Position numbers and translations under genes: made by a program
Shown: in pieces, positions 10,441-18,890 of the stretch
How positions within the stretch are numbered: the stretch's first letter is position 1
Layout of the letters: the number at the start of each line of letters is the position of its first letter
Notes under the pieces: model-generated
Told to the model about the DNA's origin: nothing
Seen by the model: the letters and a program-made list of their open reading frames with translations, nothing else
Database searches by the model: none
NCBI GenBank assembly: GCA_019309545.1
Contig: JAFDGA010000004.1
Span: 97,025 to 161,024 of the forward strand
Source of the DNA: Deltaproteobacteria bacterium
GTDB lineage: Bacteria > Desulfobacterota > Desulfobaccia > Desulfobaccales > Desulfobaccaceae
Reading direction: 5' to 3'
Length of the DNA stretch: 64,000 nucleotides

Positions 10441-10971
10441 TTAGGTCTGGGGTCTAAAAAACTCTTGGAGTCTGCCCCATCCCTCCTTCTCGGTAATCTG
10501 ACCTTGGAATCGGAAAGGCAGCTTTAATAATCCTGGCCCGGGACCGAGCCGGAAGCTGCCGGCGATCTCATAAGCGATTTTCCGCTTTTGGAAAAGGCCG
10601 CGCAATACTTTAGGGATGACGGGCAATTTGATCAGCATCGGCACCACGACTTTTCCCCGTCCCCGGGCCGGCAGCTTGAGGGCTTCCAGACTCTCCCCCT
10701 GAACCATGCGCTGACCCTCAAGCCACAGCTCATAATCAAAACCCTTGATATTGATGGGCTGCGGGTTGGGGTTCTCTATAAGGAGGGTGCAGGCCAGCGG
10801 CCAATCCTCGGACGCGGGGGGATTGACGGTGATCGCTTTGAGGCTCACCAGAGGCGGCTTCAGATCTCCGGTGGCCAACTGGTGGATCCCGCATCCGGCG
10901 AGCCCAACCAACCCTGCCAGCACCCCGCCCAACAAGCAACTAATACTCATAATGGATATTTTTTTTGACAT
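10441..10971 (-). CDS. LEA14-like (WHy domain) lipoprotein
   Basis: A 176-residue exported lipoprotein. The signal sequence ends in the lipobox LAGC near residues 24-27. The rest resembles the LEA type 2/WHy fold: PPLVSLKAITVNPPASEDWP, then TLLIENPNPQPINIKGFDYEL (NPN followed by a hydrophobic strand is the hallmark) and GQRMVQGES. Bacterial members are usually single-domain outer-membrane or periplasmic lipoproteins linked to stress, but their roles are poorly defined. AAGGA 7 nt before ATG supports the start. It is divergently transcribed from the PagL-like gene, with only about 55 nt between starts. Confidence 0.8.
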   Translation of the reverse strand: MSKKISIMSISCLLGGVLAGLVGLAGCGIHQLATGDLKPPLVSLKAITVNPPASEDWPLACTLLIENPNPQPINIKGFDYELWLEGQRMVQGESLEALKLPARGRGKVVVPMLIKLPVIPKVLRGLFQKRKIAYEIAGSFRLGPGPGLLKLPFRFQGQITEKEGWGRLQEFFRPQT

Positions 10972-11025
10972 TATTAGTCCTTGGTGGTAGCCTGGATTTA
11001 CTCTGTCAATTTAAGGAGGCAAATA

Positions 11026-11622
11026 ATGTTTAAGTGCCTGAAAAGGTTGATGGTAGTGATATGCCTGGTTGGCATGCTATTTGTACCAGAATTTACTGTC
11101 CCTCGGGCTGGGGCCGCGGATTTCAATTACGCCGAACTGACCCGGGAGTGTGGTCTGCGCTTCGGCTGGGGGCGTTCCTTCGGGACCAAAGAAATTATCG
11201 ATATTTACACCCTGTTGCCCCGCTGGGGCCTCTTCCTGACCCGGGCCGACAATCCTTACCTGGGTAAGCTGCGCATTTCCCTGTTAATCGAAGGCGTTAT
11301 CAGCTATGCTGACGCTCTCCATGACGGCTGGGAGGCTGGCTTTACCCCGCTGCTAAAATTTACCTATCCCTTGGGTAATAAGGTGCTGGTTTACCTGGAA
11401 GGGGGGGCCGGGATCATTTTCGAAAATATTGACAGCGAAGCCTTTGCCCATACCTTTAATTTCAGTCCCCAAGCCGGGGTTGGTGTAGATTTCCATCTCA
11501 CCGGGGGCTATGCCCTGACTCTGGCGTACCGTTTTCGCCACTCGTCCAACGCCTCTCTCTACAGCGACAACCCAAGCTTTGATGTCAATTTTGTTCATAT
11601 CGGTCTAGCCTACTATTACTGA
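11026..11622 (+). CDS. PagL-like lipid A 3-O-deacylase (acyloxyacyl hydrolase family)
   Basis: A 198-residue outer-membrane protein. A signal peptide (about 1-30, ending PRAGAADF) precedes a predicted 8-stranded barrel that ends in an aromatic C-terminus (LAYYY), typical of barrel proteins. The motif FRHSSNASLY near residue 170 matches the His-Ser active site of PagL, which removes a 3-O acyl chain from lipid A. The spacing FSPQAGVGVDFHLTGGYAL then YRFRHSSNA also fits PagL. The start is ATG 11026, after AAGGAGG; the open frame continues upstream but lacks a ribosome site. Remodelling of lipid A is inferred from the family. Confidence 0.82.
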   Translation: MFKCLKRLMVVICLVGMLFVPEFTVPRAGAADFNYAELTRECGLRFGWGRSFGTKEIIDIYTLLPRWGLFLTRADNPYLGKLRISLLIEGVISYADALHDGWEAGFTPLLKFTYPLGNKVLVYLEGGAGIIFENIDSEAFAHTFNFSPQAGVGVDFHLTGGYALTLAYRFRHSSNASLYSDNPSFDVNFVHIGLAYYY

Positions 11623-11709
11623 AATCATTTATGCAAGTAATACCTTCCATTGACAGAGGAAAACTATTTTGAATCACCCCTCGTTTAAAACCCCGGGCTA
11701 AAATAAAAT

Positions 11710-11739
11710 TTGACAAATCATAGTAATTAGTATTATAAA
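11710..11739 (+). promoter_or_regulatory. Sigma-70-type promoter of the Fur-family gene
   Basis: TTGACA (11710-11715), then 18 nt, then TATAAA (11734-11739), in an AT-rich stretch 18 nt before the ATG of the Fur-family gene. The short leader and lack of a clear Shine-Dalgarno suggest a near-leaderless message. The AT-rich stretch overlapping the -10 could also hold an autoregulatory operator, but no convincing dyad was found. Confidence 0.6.
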
Positions 11740-11756
11740 ATAGAAATTAAACTATT

Positions 11757-12233
11757 ATGACTATAAATGCCATAATTAATAGATTGAAGGAGTGCCGTAT
11801 TTCGGTTACTCCCCAACGGTTGGCGATTTTGCGGGCTATCCTTGCCCATCGTGACCATCCCAGTGCTGAGGTTCTTTACGACGAAGTACGACAGACCTTG
11901 CCCACGATCTCCTTTAACACGGTTTATAAAACTTTGGAGACATTTTGCCAAAAAGGTTTGATATTTAAAATCAATCCGTTGCATGAGGTAGCCCGTTACG
12001 ATGGCAATCTTCATCCTCATGCCCACTTGGTCTGTTCTCGCTGCTTCCGGATAGAGGATGTCGATTGGGAATGGCCGAAGGAACTTCCATATCCAGAGGG
12101 CCTTGATGGCCCGTTCAAGGTTGAAAGGGTGTCAATCCAGTTCCTGGGAATATGTTCGGCCTGCCAACAGGAACTGGAATCCATGGCCTCTGAGCAAGGC
12201 AAAAAGAGCTTCGGGTCAGCTTCGGCAAGTTGA
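11757..12233 (+). CDS. Fur/PerR-family metal- or peroxide-responsive repressor
   Basis: A 158-residue winged-helix regulator. The N-terminal DNA-binding domain reads RLKECRISVTPQRLAILRAIL, HPSAEVLYDEV and TISFNTVYKTLETFCQKGL, the standard Fur order. The metal and dimerisation part has YDGNLHPHAHLVCSRC and a second pair, ICSACQQEL, forming the Cys4 structural zinc site typical of PerR-like members. The Fur-type regulatory His/Asp set is incomplete to the eye, so PerR-like peroxide sensing is more likely than iron sensing, but this is inference. It is not adjacent to an obvious target such as rubrerythrin or an iron transporter. Confidence 0.9.
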   Translation: MTINAIINRLKECRISVTPQRLAILRAILAHRDHPSAEVLYDEVRQTLPTISFNTVYKTLETFCQKGLIFKINPLHEVARYDGNLHPHAHLVCSRCFRIEDVDWEWPKELPYPEGLDGPFKVERVSIQFLGICSACQQELESMASEQGKKSFGSASAS

Positions 12234-12330
12234 TCCCGGCGGCAAGGTTTCCGCTCAGACAGCGGGGAGAAAAGGCATCGATCACCGTCAACCTGGATCA
12301 GTAGGGTGGGGCGGGCCTCAGATTGCCTAC

Positions 12331-13077
12331 TCAGCCCTTATTCCTTATCAAGCACTCCAGGGCCTGTCGCGCCGCAGCTTGGGCCGCCTGTTTTTTGGTC
12401 CTCCCCTGACCCCGGGCCAAAAACCGATTATCCAATCGAACTTCGACCTCAAAGTTTTTCGCATGGGCTGGGCCCGCTTCGCTCACCACCTGATAGTTGG
12501 GAACTAGTTTAAAATATTTTTGGGTATATTCCTGTAATCTGGTTCTGAAATCCTGAAGTAAATTCTGTTGTCCAGGCCAGACCAGGCGATCAGCGAATAA
12601 ACGGGCGATTACTTGCCGGGCCGCCTTCAGGCCGCCATCCAGATAGATAGCCGCCAAAACCGCCTCCAAGGCATTACCCAGGACCGACGGCTTTTTCCGT
12701 CCCGCCTGCTGCTCCTCTCCCCGACCCAGCAGCAGGCAGTTGCCTAGTTCCAGTTTTTGGGCAATCACGGCCAATTGTTTGGCATTAACCAGATAGGCCC
12801 GCCAGCGAGACAGGTCGCCTTCGCTGGCCTGAGGAAACTGTTCCATCAGCAGATCACTGATTACCAGGGCCAAAACCGCGTCCCCTAAGAATTCCAGCCG
12901 TTCATTGCTCGTTCCAACCCCAGGATATTCATAGGCGTAGGAGCTATGGGTCAGTGCCTGATCCAGCCGGTGTAGGTCCTGAAACACGTATCCCACACGG
13001 TTTGCCAGGCTCAGTAAGGCCTGACGGCGATCTGGAGAAAGCTCATGACCAGGGGTTACCGAATTTATCTGAGTCAT
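12331..13077 (-). CDS. rnc: Ribonuclease III
   Basis: Double-strand-specific endoribonuclease for rRNA and mRNA processing. About 248 residues: an RNase III domain with the signature NERLEFLGDAVLALVISD (the catalytic E and D residues), a second helix with LGNALEAVLAAIYLDGG (catalytic D/E), and a C-terminal dsRNA-binding domain (DFRTRLQEYTQKYF, then GRTKKQAAQAAARQAL). The ATG at 13077 overlaps the stop of the upstream ADP-ribosylglycohydrolase gene in a TAATG junction, implying translational coupling. A TTG at 13086 is possible but less well placed. Confidence 0.96.
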   Translation of the reverse strand: MTQINSVTPGHELSPDRRQALLSLANRVGYVFQDLHRLDQALTHSSYAYEYPGVGTSNERLEFLGDAVLALVISDLLMEQFPQASEGDLSRWRAYLVNAKQLAVIAQKLELGNCLLLGRGEEQQAGRKKPSVLGNALEAVLAAIYLDGGLKAARQVIARLFADRLVWPGQQNLLQDFRTRLQEYTQKYFKLVPNYQVVSEAGPAHAKNFEVEVRLDNRFLARGQGRTKKQAAQAAARQALECLIRNKG

Positions 13078-14066
13078 TAGTTGCAATGGCCTTTTTGACT
13101 CAAACGGTGAATTAAGCGCTGGGCTGCCAAGTCAGCCTGCGTCAAGAGAAACTCCCGACCCTGGGGGCCGGATTCCAGAATGGCCAGCCATTCCGTCGGG
13201 AGGCAGGAATAACCATAATAGGCTCCAGCCAGAGATCCCGCCATCGCCCCCAAGGTATCAGTATCGCCACCCAGGTTGACGGCCAGCTCTATGGCCGGTC
13301 GCGGCTCCCGGGTCCACAAAAAGGCCCCTAAGGCTGGCGGCACGGCCTCGATGGACCGGACATCACACCGGTAGGCTTGCCGCAGTGCCTGTCGCTGACT
13401 TTCCCGATCATTACCTGGCGAGTGCCTTAAGGACTCCAAGCGCTCGGCGAACTGGGGGCACAGGTCGGCAATCTGGGCTTGGATTATGCTGATAAACCGG
13501 TCTACTTCCAGGGGCCAGCCCTGGCAGCCGGCCTCCAGGGCCAAGGCCACGCCGGTGGCCTGAGCTACCGCTCCGGCCTGGGCCTCGGGATGTTTATGGG
13601 TGATCAGACAGGAAAGCAGGGCCTTTTCTTTGACGCGGACCAGGTCATCAAAGTAAAAAGCCCCTAACGGCCCGATGCGCATGGCACTGCCATTGCCGAA
13701 ACTATCGGTGCCCACCTCCTGCCAGGGTTCACCCTGGCGCAGACGTTGCATAATTCCGGAGATACGGCCACCATAGCCCCGCGCCGGGTGATAATTGGCG
13801 ACAAAGCGCTGGGCGCAGACTTCCGGGTCAAAATCACCCACCATCACCAGGGTCTCCAGGATACCCACCATCATCTCGGTGTCATCGGTGTAGGCCCCGG
13901 CTGGTTGCCAGCCCTCCACCATCCGATCCAACCAGCCATACGTAGCCTGAATCAGAGGCGCGGGCCAGCCTTCCACCCCTTGGCCCAGGGCATCCCCCAA
14001 GGCCGTGCCCAAGACACTGCCAATGAAGCCGTCTGCCAGATGCGAGCAATATCCCTTAATGGTCAT
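13077..14066 (-). CDS. ADP-ribosylglycohydrolase (DraG/ADPRH family)
   Basis: About 329 residues with the hallmarks of the ADP-ribosyl-glycohydrolase fold: GSVLGTALGDALGQGVEG, the metal-binding YTDDTEMMVG, RIGPLGAFY, and NLGGDTDTLGAMAGSLAGAYYG with the second metal-binding aspartates. Such enzymes remove ADP-ribose from proteins or small molecules; the target here is unknown. The start is ATG 14066, because the conserved domain begins there and GGAG lies 11 nt upstream; the frame is open another 60 codons without resemblance to the family. It is translationally coupled to rnc through TAATG. Confidence 0.88.
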   Translation of the reverse strand: MTIKGYCSHLADGFIGSVLGTALGDALGQGVEGWPAPLIQATYGWLDRMVEGWQPAGAYTDDTEMMVGILETLVMVGDFDPEVCAQRFVANYHPARGYGGRISGIMQRLRQGEPWQEVGTDSFGNGSAMRIGPLGAFYFDDLVRVKEKALLSCLITHKHPEAQAGAVAQATGVALALEAGCQGWPLEVDRFISIIQAQIADLCPQFAERLESLRHSPGNDRESQRQALRQAYRCDVRSIEAVPPALGAFLWTREPRPAIELAVNLGGDTDTLGAMAGSLAGAYYGYSCLPTEWLAILESGPQGREFLLTQADLAAQRLIHRLSQKGHCN

Positions 14067-14556
14067 GATGGCGTAATCTCCAAAATTTATGTTACCAAAA
14101 AAAAGGGTGTTCACAAAGTTATTGCTGGTCCCCAAAGCCAAAAAATAGCCCTCGGCAAATCTTCCTGGAGCTTTCCAGCTAGAAGAAGTGAATTTTTTTA
14201 CTTGAATAACTGTCCGATAATAATATTTAATTTTGAACTCCCCGAACAAACATCACCTAAAAAGGGTTGACATCCAGCCGAACTTCTACTAAGGTTGACA
14301 AAATTTTCAGGGCTGATAAAGTTGCACCCTCTCGTTAGCCTAACTAATTGATTTAATCACTAAATTTTATCTAAGTCGATAACCACCGTCTATCCGGAAA
14401 CCAATTATTTGTTTCCCTTGCTGGGACGGTTGGGATGAGGGTAAAAAAATATCAAACAATTTAATACATTACGCTTAATCTCTTCCGGTTGCTTTGAGAC
14501 AGACTCCGGATGACTACTAACCAGACCCGATCCATGGTTAACCAGGAAGGAGGTCG
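14067..14556. other. Intergenic region between divergent genes
   Basis: About 490 nt between the ADP-ribosylglycohydrolase and NlpC/P60 starts. It is AT-rich and holds the promoters of both genes. A TTGACA at 14295-14300 reads rightward, but no well-spaced -10 follows. The leftward frame of the glycohydrolase remains open in the first 180 nt without family similarity. No RNA gene or convincing repeat was found. Confidence 0.5.
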
Positions 14557-14559
14557 ATG

Positions 14560-15411
14560 ATGGTATGCCGTCTAGTTATCAGCCTCTCTTTGGGACTGAC
14601 GCTGGTTTTTTCCTCTTGTTTAATCAGCCAGGGCCAGGCCCAGTCAAGCAAAAAAAAGTCTGCGTCTTCCCAAATAAAAAAGAAATCTTCTAGTAGTAAA
14701 AAAGTCTCTCGTTGCCGCAAAAGTCGCCGGACGGCATATAAACGCTCGAAGCGCCGGTCATACCGGAGATATTCTCGTTCACGGTCATCATATCGGCGTT
14801 ATTACCAGGGAGGGATTTGTGAGACTCCTCCGCTGATGAAAATTATCCCGCAACGGGATGGCAGTTTCTTGTTGGAACCTTTATCTCCGAAAAAGGTGGG
14901 CGAGCCTACCGTCAACCCCAGAGCTAAAGATCAAAAAAAGCGTCGCCCTGGTGATGACGACTATTCTATGACCCACCGTAAGAAAACCCCGATTTATCCC
15001 CGTTGGAGCTTCAGGGAGCTCGTTCTGGCCCTGGCCAAAAAATACCAGGGTGCACCTTATTCCCTGGGGGCCTCGCTAAAATATAGCGGAGCTACTGATT
15101 GTTCTGGATTTGTCCAATACATTTATCAAGGTTTTCGGATTGATCTGCCACGCACCAGCCGGGAGCAGGCTCAGGTAGGCAAAACCGTCACTCAGCGGCT
15201 TGATTTTTCCAGATTGTTACCCGGAGACCTGTTGTTTTTCCGGCGGGGCGGCGGGTATATAGGTCATTCCGGCATTTATATGGGCGAAGGCAAGATGATC
15301 CACGCTTCTAACCACCGCAAGGGGGTTACAGTTACGGATTTAAACCAGTCGTACTATATTAATACCTTTGTAGTGGCCAAGCGGGTGTTCGAGGTCCGGT
15401 ATCCCAATTAA
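14560..15411 (+). CDS. Secreted NlpC/P60 peptidoglycan hydrolase with Lys/Arg/Ser/Tyr-rich linker
   Basis: About 283 residues. An N-terminal signal peptide (to about residue 28, ending SQGQAQ) is followed by an unusually basic segment (about 29-85) made of Ser, Lys, Arg and Tyr (SSSSKKVSRCRKSRR, KRSKRRSYRRYSRSRSSYRR). The C-terminal half is an NlpC/P60 cysteine peptidase: YSLGASLKYSGATDCSGFVQYIYQ (catalytic Cys), LLPGDLLFFRR, and IGHSGIYMGEGKMIHAS (catalytic His). Family members cut D-Glu to meso-DAP bonds in peptidoglycan stems. The basic tract may anchor the enzyme to anionic wall polymers, LPS or nucleic acid (inference). AGGAGGT precedes two ATGs (14557 and 14560); the second has better spacing. 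Confidence 0.88.
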   Translation: MVCRLVISLSLGLTLVFSSCLISQGQAQSSKKKSASSQIKKKSSSSKKVSRCRKSRRTAYKRSKRRSYRRYSRSRSSYRRYYQGGICETPPLMKIIPQRDGSFLLEPLSPKKVGEPTVNPRAKDQKKRRPGDDDYSMTHRKKTPIYPRWSFRELVLALAKKYQGAPYSLGASLKYSGATDCSGFVQYIYQGFRIDLPRTSREQAQVGKTVTQRLDFSRLLPGDLLFFRRGGGYIGHSGIYMGEGKMIHASNHRKGVTVTDLNQSYYINTFVVAKRVFEVRYPN

Positions 15412-15425
15412 CAATTTTTTCCATT

Positions 15426-15674
15426 GTGTCCCCCGCCTTACGGATGGGAAAGCCCCTGGTCGCAAACAGCATTACACGATTCTGGGATCGGCTTATCTCC
15501 TGCTTCAAAAGGTCCCCACATCCGCCCACCCACTTGGGCGGCCAGAATATCCCTACTATCCTGGGAATCTGCGAGCGCTGCGGGGCAATGGTGATTCAGG
15601 GTTTACATCAGCAGACCGAAACCGGTTATCTTTGTCAGCGCTGTGCCGGTCAGGGGGATGAAACCAAAGAGTGA
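15426..15674 (+). CDS. Small zinc-ribbon protein, unknown
   Basis: Up to 82 residues, starting at a GTG 14 nt after the NlpC/P60 gene; an internal ATG at 15444 is an alternative. The C-terminal half has two CxxC pairs (ICERCGAMV and YLCQRCAGQ), spaced like a minimal treble-clef zinc ribbon. The N-terminal half is basic and lacks a recognisable motif. No strong ribosome site is visible, so translation may be coupled to the upstream gene. The paired Cys motifs make chance less likely, but the gene remains tentative. Confidence 0.5.
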   Translation: MSPALRMGKPLVANSITRFWDRLISCFKRSPHPPTHLGGQNIPTILGICERCGAMVIQGLHQQTETGYLCQRCAGQGDETKE

Positions 15675-15799
15675 AACCCGCGCGCAACTTTTCATGGTGG
15701 CTGGGCGGGTTGGTGGGAGGGCAAATTAGAGATGGCGGTCAATTCATTTTTCAGCTTAACATGTTGTCTTGGATGATTTATCTCCCTTTCCTACCGATT

Positions 15800-16792
15800 T
15801 CATTTTAGACCAGCAATAAATTCCTTATCCTCCCCTAGCTTTTGCTCCCGGGCCCGAAGATAAACCGCCCACCCCAAGGCCAGATCCTGGATTATCAGTC
15901 CGGTAGAGTCAAATACCGTGATCTCCCGGGAATTTTCCCGCCCCGGTTTTTTGCCCGTCACCACCTCCCCCAGGCACCCAAAAATCTGCTCCGGCCGGAG
16001 TTGGCCTTGGGCCAAAGGAACATTGATCTCTCCTGAATGCTGGGCTTGAGCCCAATCATCGATGATGATTTTGGCATCTTGCAGAATGGCGGCCTCTAGT
16101 TCTTGTTTCCCGGCGGCATCAGCGCCAATGGCGTTGATATGGGTGCCGTCATTGATCCAGGCCCGCTGGATAACAGGGGTGGTATTGGGAGTAGTGGTAA
16201 CCACCAACTCCTGATCCCGGACCGCGGCCTCGGCCGTTTCACTGGTGATGGCCCGGACCCCATATTGGGAAATGATTTCATCCCGTAAGGCCCGAGCTCG
16301 GGCCGGAATAAGGTCATAAATGACTATCTCCTGAATGGCCAGCACCTTTAAGATAGCGGCCACCTGGGTGCGGGCCTGGGTCCCGGCCCCAATCAGTCCC
16401 AGGGTGACGGCTTCGGGGCGGGCCAGATACCTGGCCGCCAGTCCCCCCGCCGCCCCGGTCCGGAAATTAGTGATATAGGTTCCATCCAGGTCAGCAATTT
16501 CCACCGCGTTATCCGGATTATTGAGTAAAATTTTGGCCATCACGGTGGGTAGCCCGTGTTGCGGATTATCGGGGTGGACATTGACCCATTTAAGGCCGCA
16601 AATTTCTCCGCTTTTTAAGGACAAGGCCCCATACATGGCCCGAAAATCGCCATGGGGCAATTTCAGATAAGACTTGGGGGGCATATTGACCCGGCCCTGA
16701 CCATAGGCCTGAAAGGCTTCTTCCGCAGCTGCCAGCGCCAGTTCCATGTCCAGTATTTCCAAAACCTCGGCCCCGGTCAGTACCAGGCTCAT
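15800..16792 (-). CDS. Ornithine cyclodeaminase/alanine dehydrogenase family protein (mu-crystallin)
   Basis: A 330-residue NAD(P)-binding enzyme. Visible: NMPPKSYLKLP and the GLKWVNVHPDNP substrate region (Lys in KW), TGAAGGLAARYLARPEAVTLGLIGAGTQARTQ with the Rossmann GxGxQA motif near residues 130-145, then VTTTPNTTPVI and INAIGADAAGKQELE. This order matches bacterial ornithine cyclodeaminase, archaeal-type alanine dehydrogenase and related imine reductases; the family cannot be split by eye. AGGAGG 5 nt before ATG supports the start. It lies 49 nt downstream of the adenine deaminase gene on the same strand, so co-transcription is possible. Confidence 0.88.
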   Translation of the reverse strand: MSLVLTGAEVLEILDMELALAAAEEAFQAYGQGRVNMPPKSYLKLPHGDFRAMYGALSLKSGEICGLKWVNVHPDNPQHGLPTVMAKILLNNPDNAVEIADLDGTYITNFRTGAAGGLAARYLARPEAVTLGLIGAGTQARTQVAAILKVLAIQEIVIYDLIPARARALRDEIISQYGVRAITSETAEAAVRDQELVVTTTPNTTPVIQRAWINDGTHINAIGADAAGKQELEAAILQDAKIIIDDWAQAQHSGEINVPLAQGQLRPEQIFGCLGEVVTGKKPGRENSREITVFDSTGLIIQDLALGWAVYLRAREQKLGEDKEFIAGLK

Positions 16793-16841
16793 ATGATCCT
16801 CCTGGAAGTATTGGTCAATATAATTGCCAACTTAAGTTGCG

Positions 16842-18584
16842 TTAGTCCTCACCAAACAGCGAAACGATCCGGAACCGGTTCACATCAACCAATCCCAGAT
16901 CAGTAAGTTTCAGCTCGGGAATTACCGGCAGGGCCAAAAAAGCTAAGGCCATAAATGGATCAGGTAAAACCCCGCCCAGACTGCGGCTGGCGGCCTGTAC
17001 CTCAGCGTGGCGGGCCGCTACCGCTTCCAAAGGCTCAGGACTCATCAATCCGGCCACCGGGAGAGGCAGGTCGGCTTTTACCTGCCCGTCGGCAACCACT
17101 GCCAACCCTCCTCCCAATGCCACCAGATGCTCGGCGGCCTTTAGCATGTCGGCCTCATTTACGCCCACCACGATAATATTATGGGAGTCGTGAGCGACTG
17201 AGGAAGCCAGAGCCCCCTTCTGCAGGCCGAACCCCCGCACCAGTCCCAAACCGATATTGCCGGTTCCCCGATGTCTTTCGATTACGGCCAGCTTTAGCAC
17301 ATCCTGGCTTATGTCTGCCACTACCTGGCCATCCCGGGCCGGGGTCGGAAGCACTTTTAAGGCAGTTAAAATCTGACCGGGAATCAGACCAATAACCTTT
17401 ACCCGGCTACCCTGCACCGGAAGCTGGAAAGATTCCAGGGCCAGGTTCCGGACCTGAAAAGGAGACCTTGGATAAGCACTCGAGGGCAAGGGCCAGCCTT
17501 CACATCGCCCCTGTTCAGCCACCAGCTGCCCGTTTTTAAACACCTGGTTAACCTTAAATTCCTGTAGATCATCTAAAATTACCAGATCTGCGATATACCC
17601 AGGGGCTATCGCCCCTCGCCGTCCCAGGCGAAAGTACTCGGCGGTATTGAGGCTAGCCATGGTGATGGCGGTGATAGCATCTATCCCTAAGGAGACGGCT
17701 TTACGGATGAGATGGTCGATATGGCCTATATTAAGAAGGTCGTAGGGGTGGCAGTCATCCGTCACCAACATGGTCCGGCGCATGGTGGCCGGGGTCACCG
17801 CTGGGAGGAGGTCTTGCAGATTTTTGGCCTGACTCCCCTCCCGAATCATCAGGTGGAACCCGAGGGCTAATTTTTCCTGAGCCTCTGCCAGCATGATACA
17901 TTCATGGTCAGAGGCGGGGCCAGCCAACCGGTAGGCATTAAGCTCCGGCCCGGACAGTAGCGGGGCATGCCCATCCACCAGGCCGTTGGCAAACAGCGCT
18001 AATTTTTCTAAAACTTCCGGCACCCCATTAATCACCCCGGGAAAATTCATCATTTCTGCCAGCCCCAGGACCCGGGGGTGATATCGGTAGGCCCGTATTT
18101 CTGCCAGCTCCAATCTGGCCCCCGAGGTCTCCAGGTGGGAAGTTGGAATACAGGAGGGTATCATCAGGAAGACATCCAAGGGCAGCCCCTGGCTGGCGGT
18201 CAGAATATAGTCTAACCCCGTGGATCCCAGGACATTGGCAATTTCATGCGGGTCGGTGACTATGGCGGTAGTGCCCCGGGGAACGACGGCGCCGGCCAAC
18301 TCTGGGGGAGTAAGCATGGTGCTTTCCAGATGAATGTGACCATCGATCAGACCGGGGGCGACAAATTGTCCTTTGAGGTCCAAGCTGGGGCCTTCGTAGG
18401 ACCCCAGCCCGACGATCACCCCATCAAATAAAGCAACATCACACTTCATCAAAGTGCCGGTGAAGACGTTTATTACCTGACCCCCGGTTAGGACCAGATC
18501 CGGAGGAATGCTTCCCCGAGCCGCACGGATTCGGTTTTTAAGTCGGTCAACGGTCATGTCTAACAATTGCTGAGGACAAGTCAT
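16842..18584 (-). CDS. ade: Adenine deaminase
   Basis: Converts adenine to hypoxanthine and ammonia in purine salvage. The 580-residue length fits Ade. Visible: DLVLTGGQVINVFTGTL at the N-terminal beta sandwich, APGLIDGHIHLESTML with the metal-binding HxH, TTAIVTDPHEIANVLG, GLAEMMNFPGVING, VDGHAPLLSG (metal His), ASDHECI (catalytic DHE), TDDCHPYDLL, and the C-terminal domain with VAHDSHNIIVVG then LGGGLAVVADG. These are diagnostic of Ade within the amidohydrolase superfamily. It is followed by the ornithine cyclodeaminase-like gene. Confidence 0.95.
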   Translation of the reverse strand: MTCPQQLLDMTVDRLKNRIRAARGSIPPDLVLTGGQVINVFTGTLMKCDVALFDGVIVGLGSYEGPSLDLKGQFVAPGLIDGHIHLESTMLTPPELAGAVVPRGTTAIVTDPHEIANVLGSTGLDYILTASQGLPLDVFLMIPSCIPTSHLETSGARLELAEIRAYRYHPRVLGLAEMMNFPGVINGVPEVLEKLALFANGLVDGHAPLLSGPELNAYRLAGPASDHECIMLAEAQEKLALGFHLMIREGSQAKNLQDLLPAVTPATMRRTMLVTDDCHPYDLLNIGHIDHLIRKAVSLGIDAITAITMASLNTAEYFRLGRRGAIAPGYIADLVILDDLQEFKVNQVFKNGQLVAEQGRCEGWPLPSSAYPRSPFQVRNLALESFQLPVQGSRVKVIGLIPGQILTALKVLPTPARDGQVVADISQDVLKLAVIERHRGTGNIGLGLVRGFGLQKGALASSVAHDSHNIIVVGVNEADMLKAAEHLVALGGGLAVVADGQVKADLPLPVAGLMSPEPLEAVAARHAEVQAASRSLGGVLPDPFMALAFLALPVIPELKLTDLGLVDVNRFRIVSLFGED

Positions 18585-18890
18585 TAAGAAATCAGGATAT
18601 CAAAGGATCGTTCTATAAGGTTAATATATTTCCACAAAATATCGCTATATTAATCATCTTGAGGAACTAAAGCAAGATTTTTCCGATAAAGGGGACGGTG
18701 GGCAACAAGGCGTGGTTTGGCTATCTTGAGGACGTTCTTTTGAAGCTATGAGCGGCCGAGTACCTGCTTCTATTCGGAGGGAGCTTTAAGCCCACAAAAC
18801 TTCCGCCGAGCTCATTTGCGGCGGTCAAGCGATCCCTTCCCGCCAATGACTTTGCTGATGAGGAAAAGTCTCAACGGAAGCGAAAACGAT
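18585..18890. other. Intergenic region, no gene recognised
   Basis: About 306 nt between adenine deaminase (starts 18584, leftward) and the 3' end of fliA. It is AT-rich near 18610-18660, where the ade promoter probably lies. A TAAAGCAA...TCCGATAA pair at 18668-18689 looks like a FliA promoter on the plus strand, but its spacing is too short. Only very short frames occur. No terminator with a clear U-tract was found after fliA. Confidence 0.5.

Noticed and set aside
14295..14323. Promoter with TTGACA before the NlpC/P60 gene
   Set aside because: No -10 of acceptable match lies at 16-18 nt, and the gene starts more than 230 nt downstream.
18668..18689. FliA (sigma-28) promoter TAAAGCAA...TCCGATAA
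   Set aside because: The spacing between the two elements is about five bases shorter than the sigma-28 consensus, and it does not precede a rightward gene.
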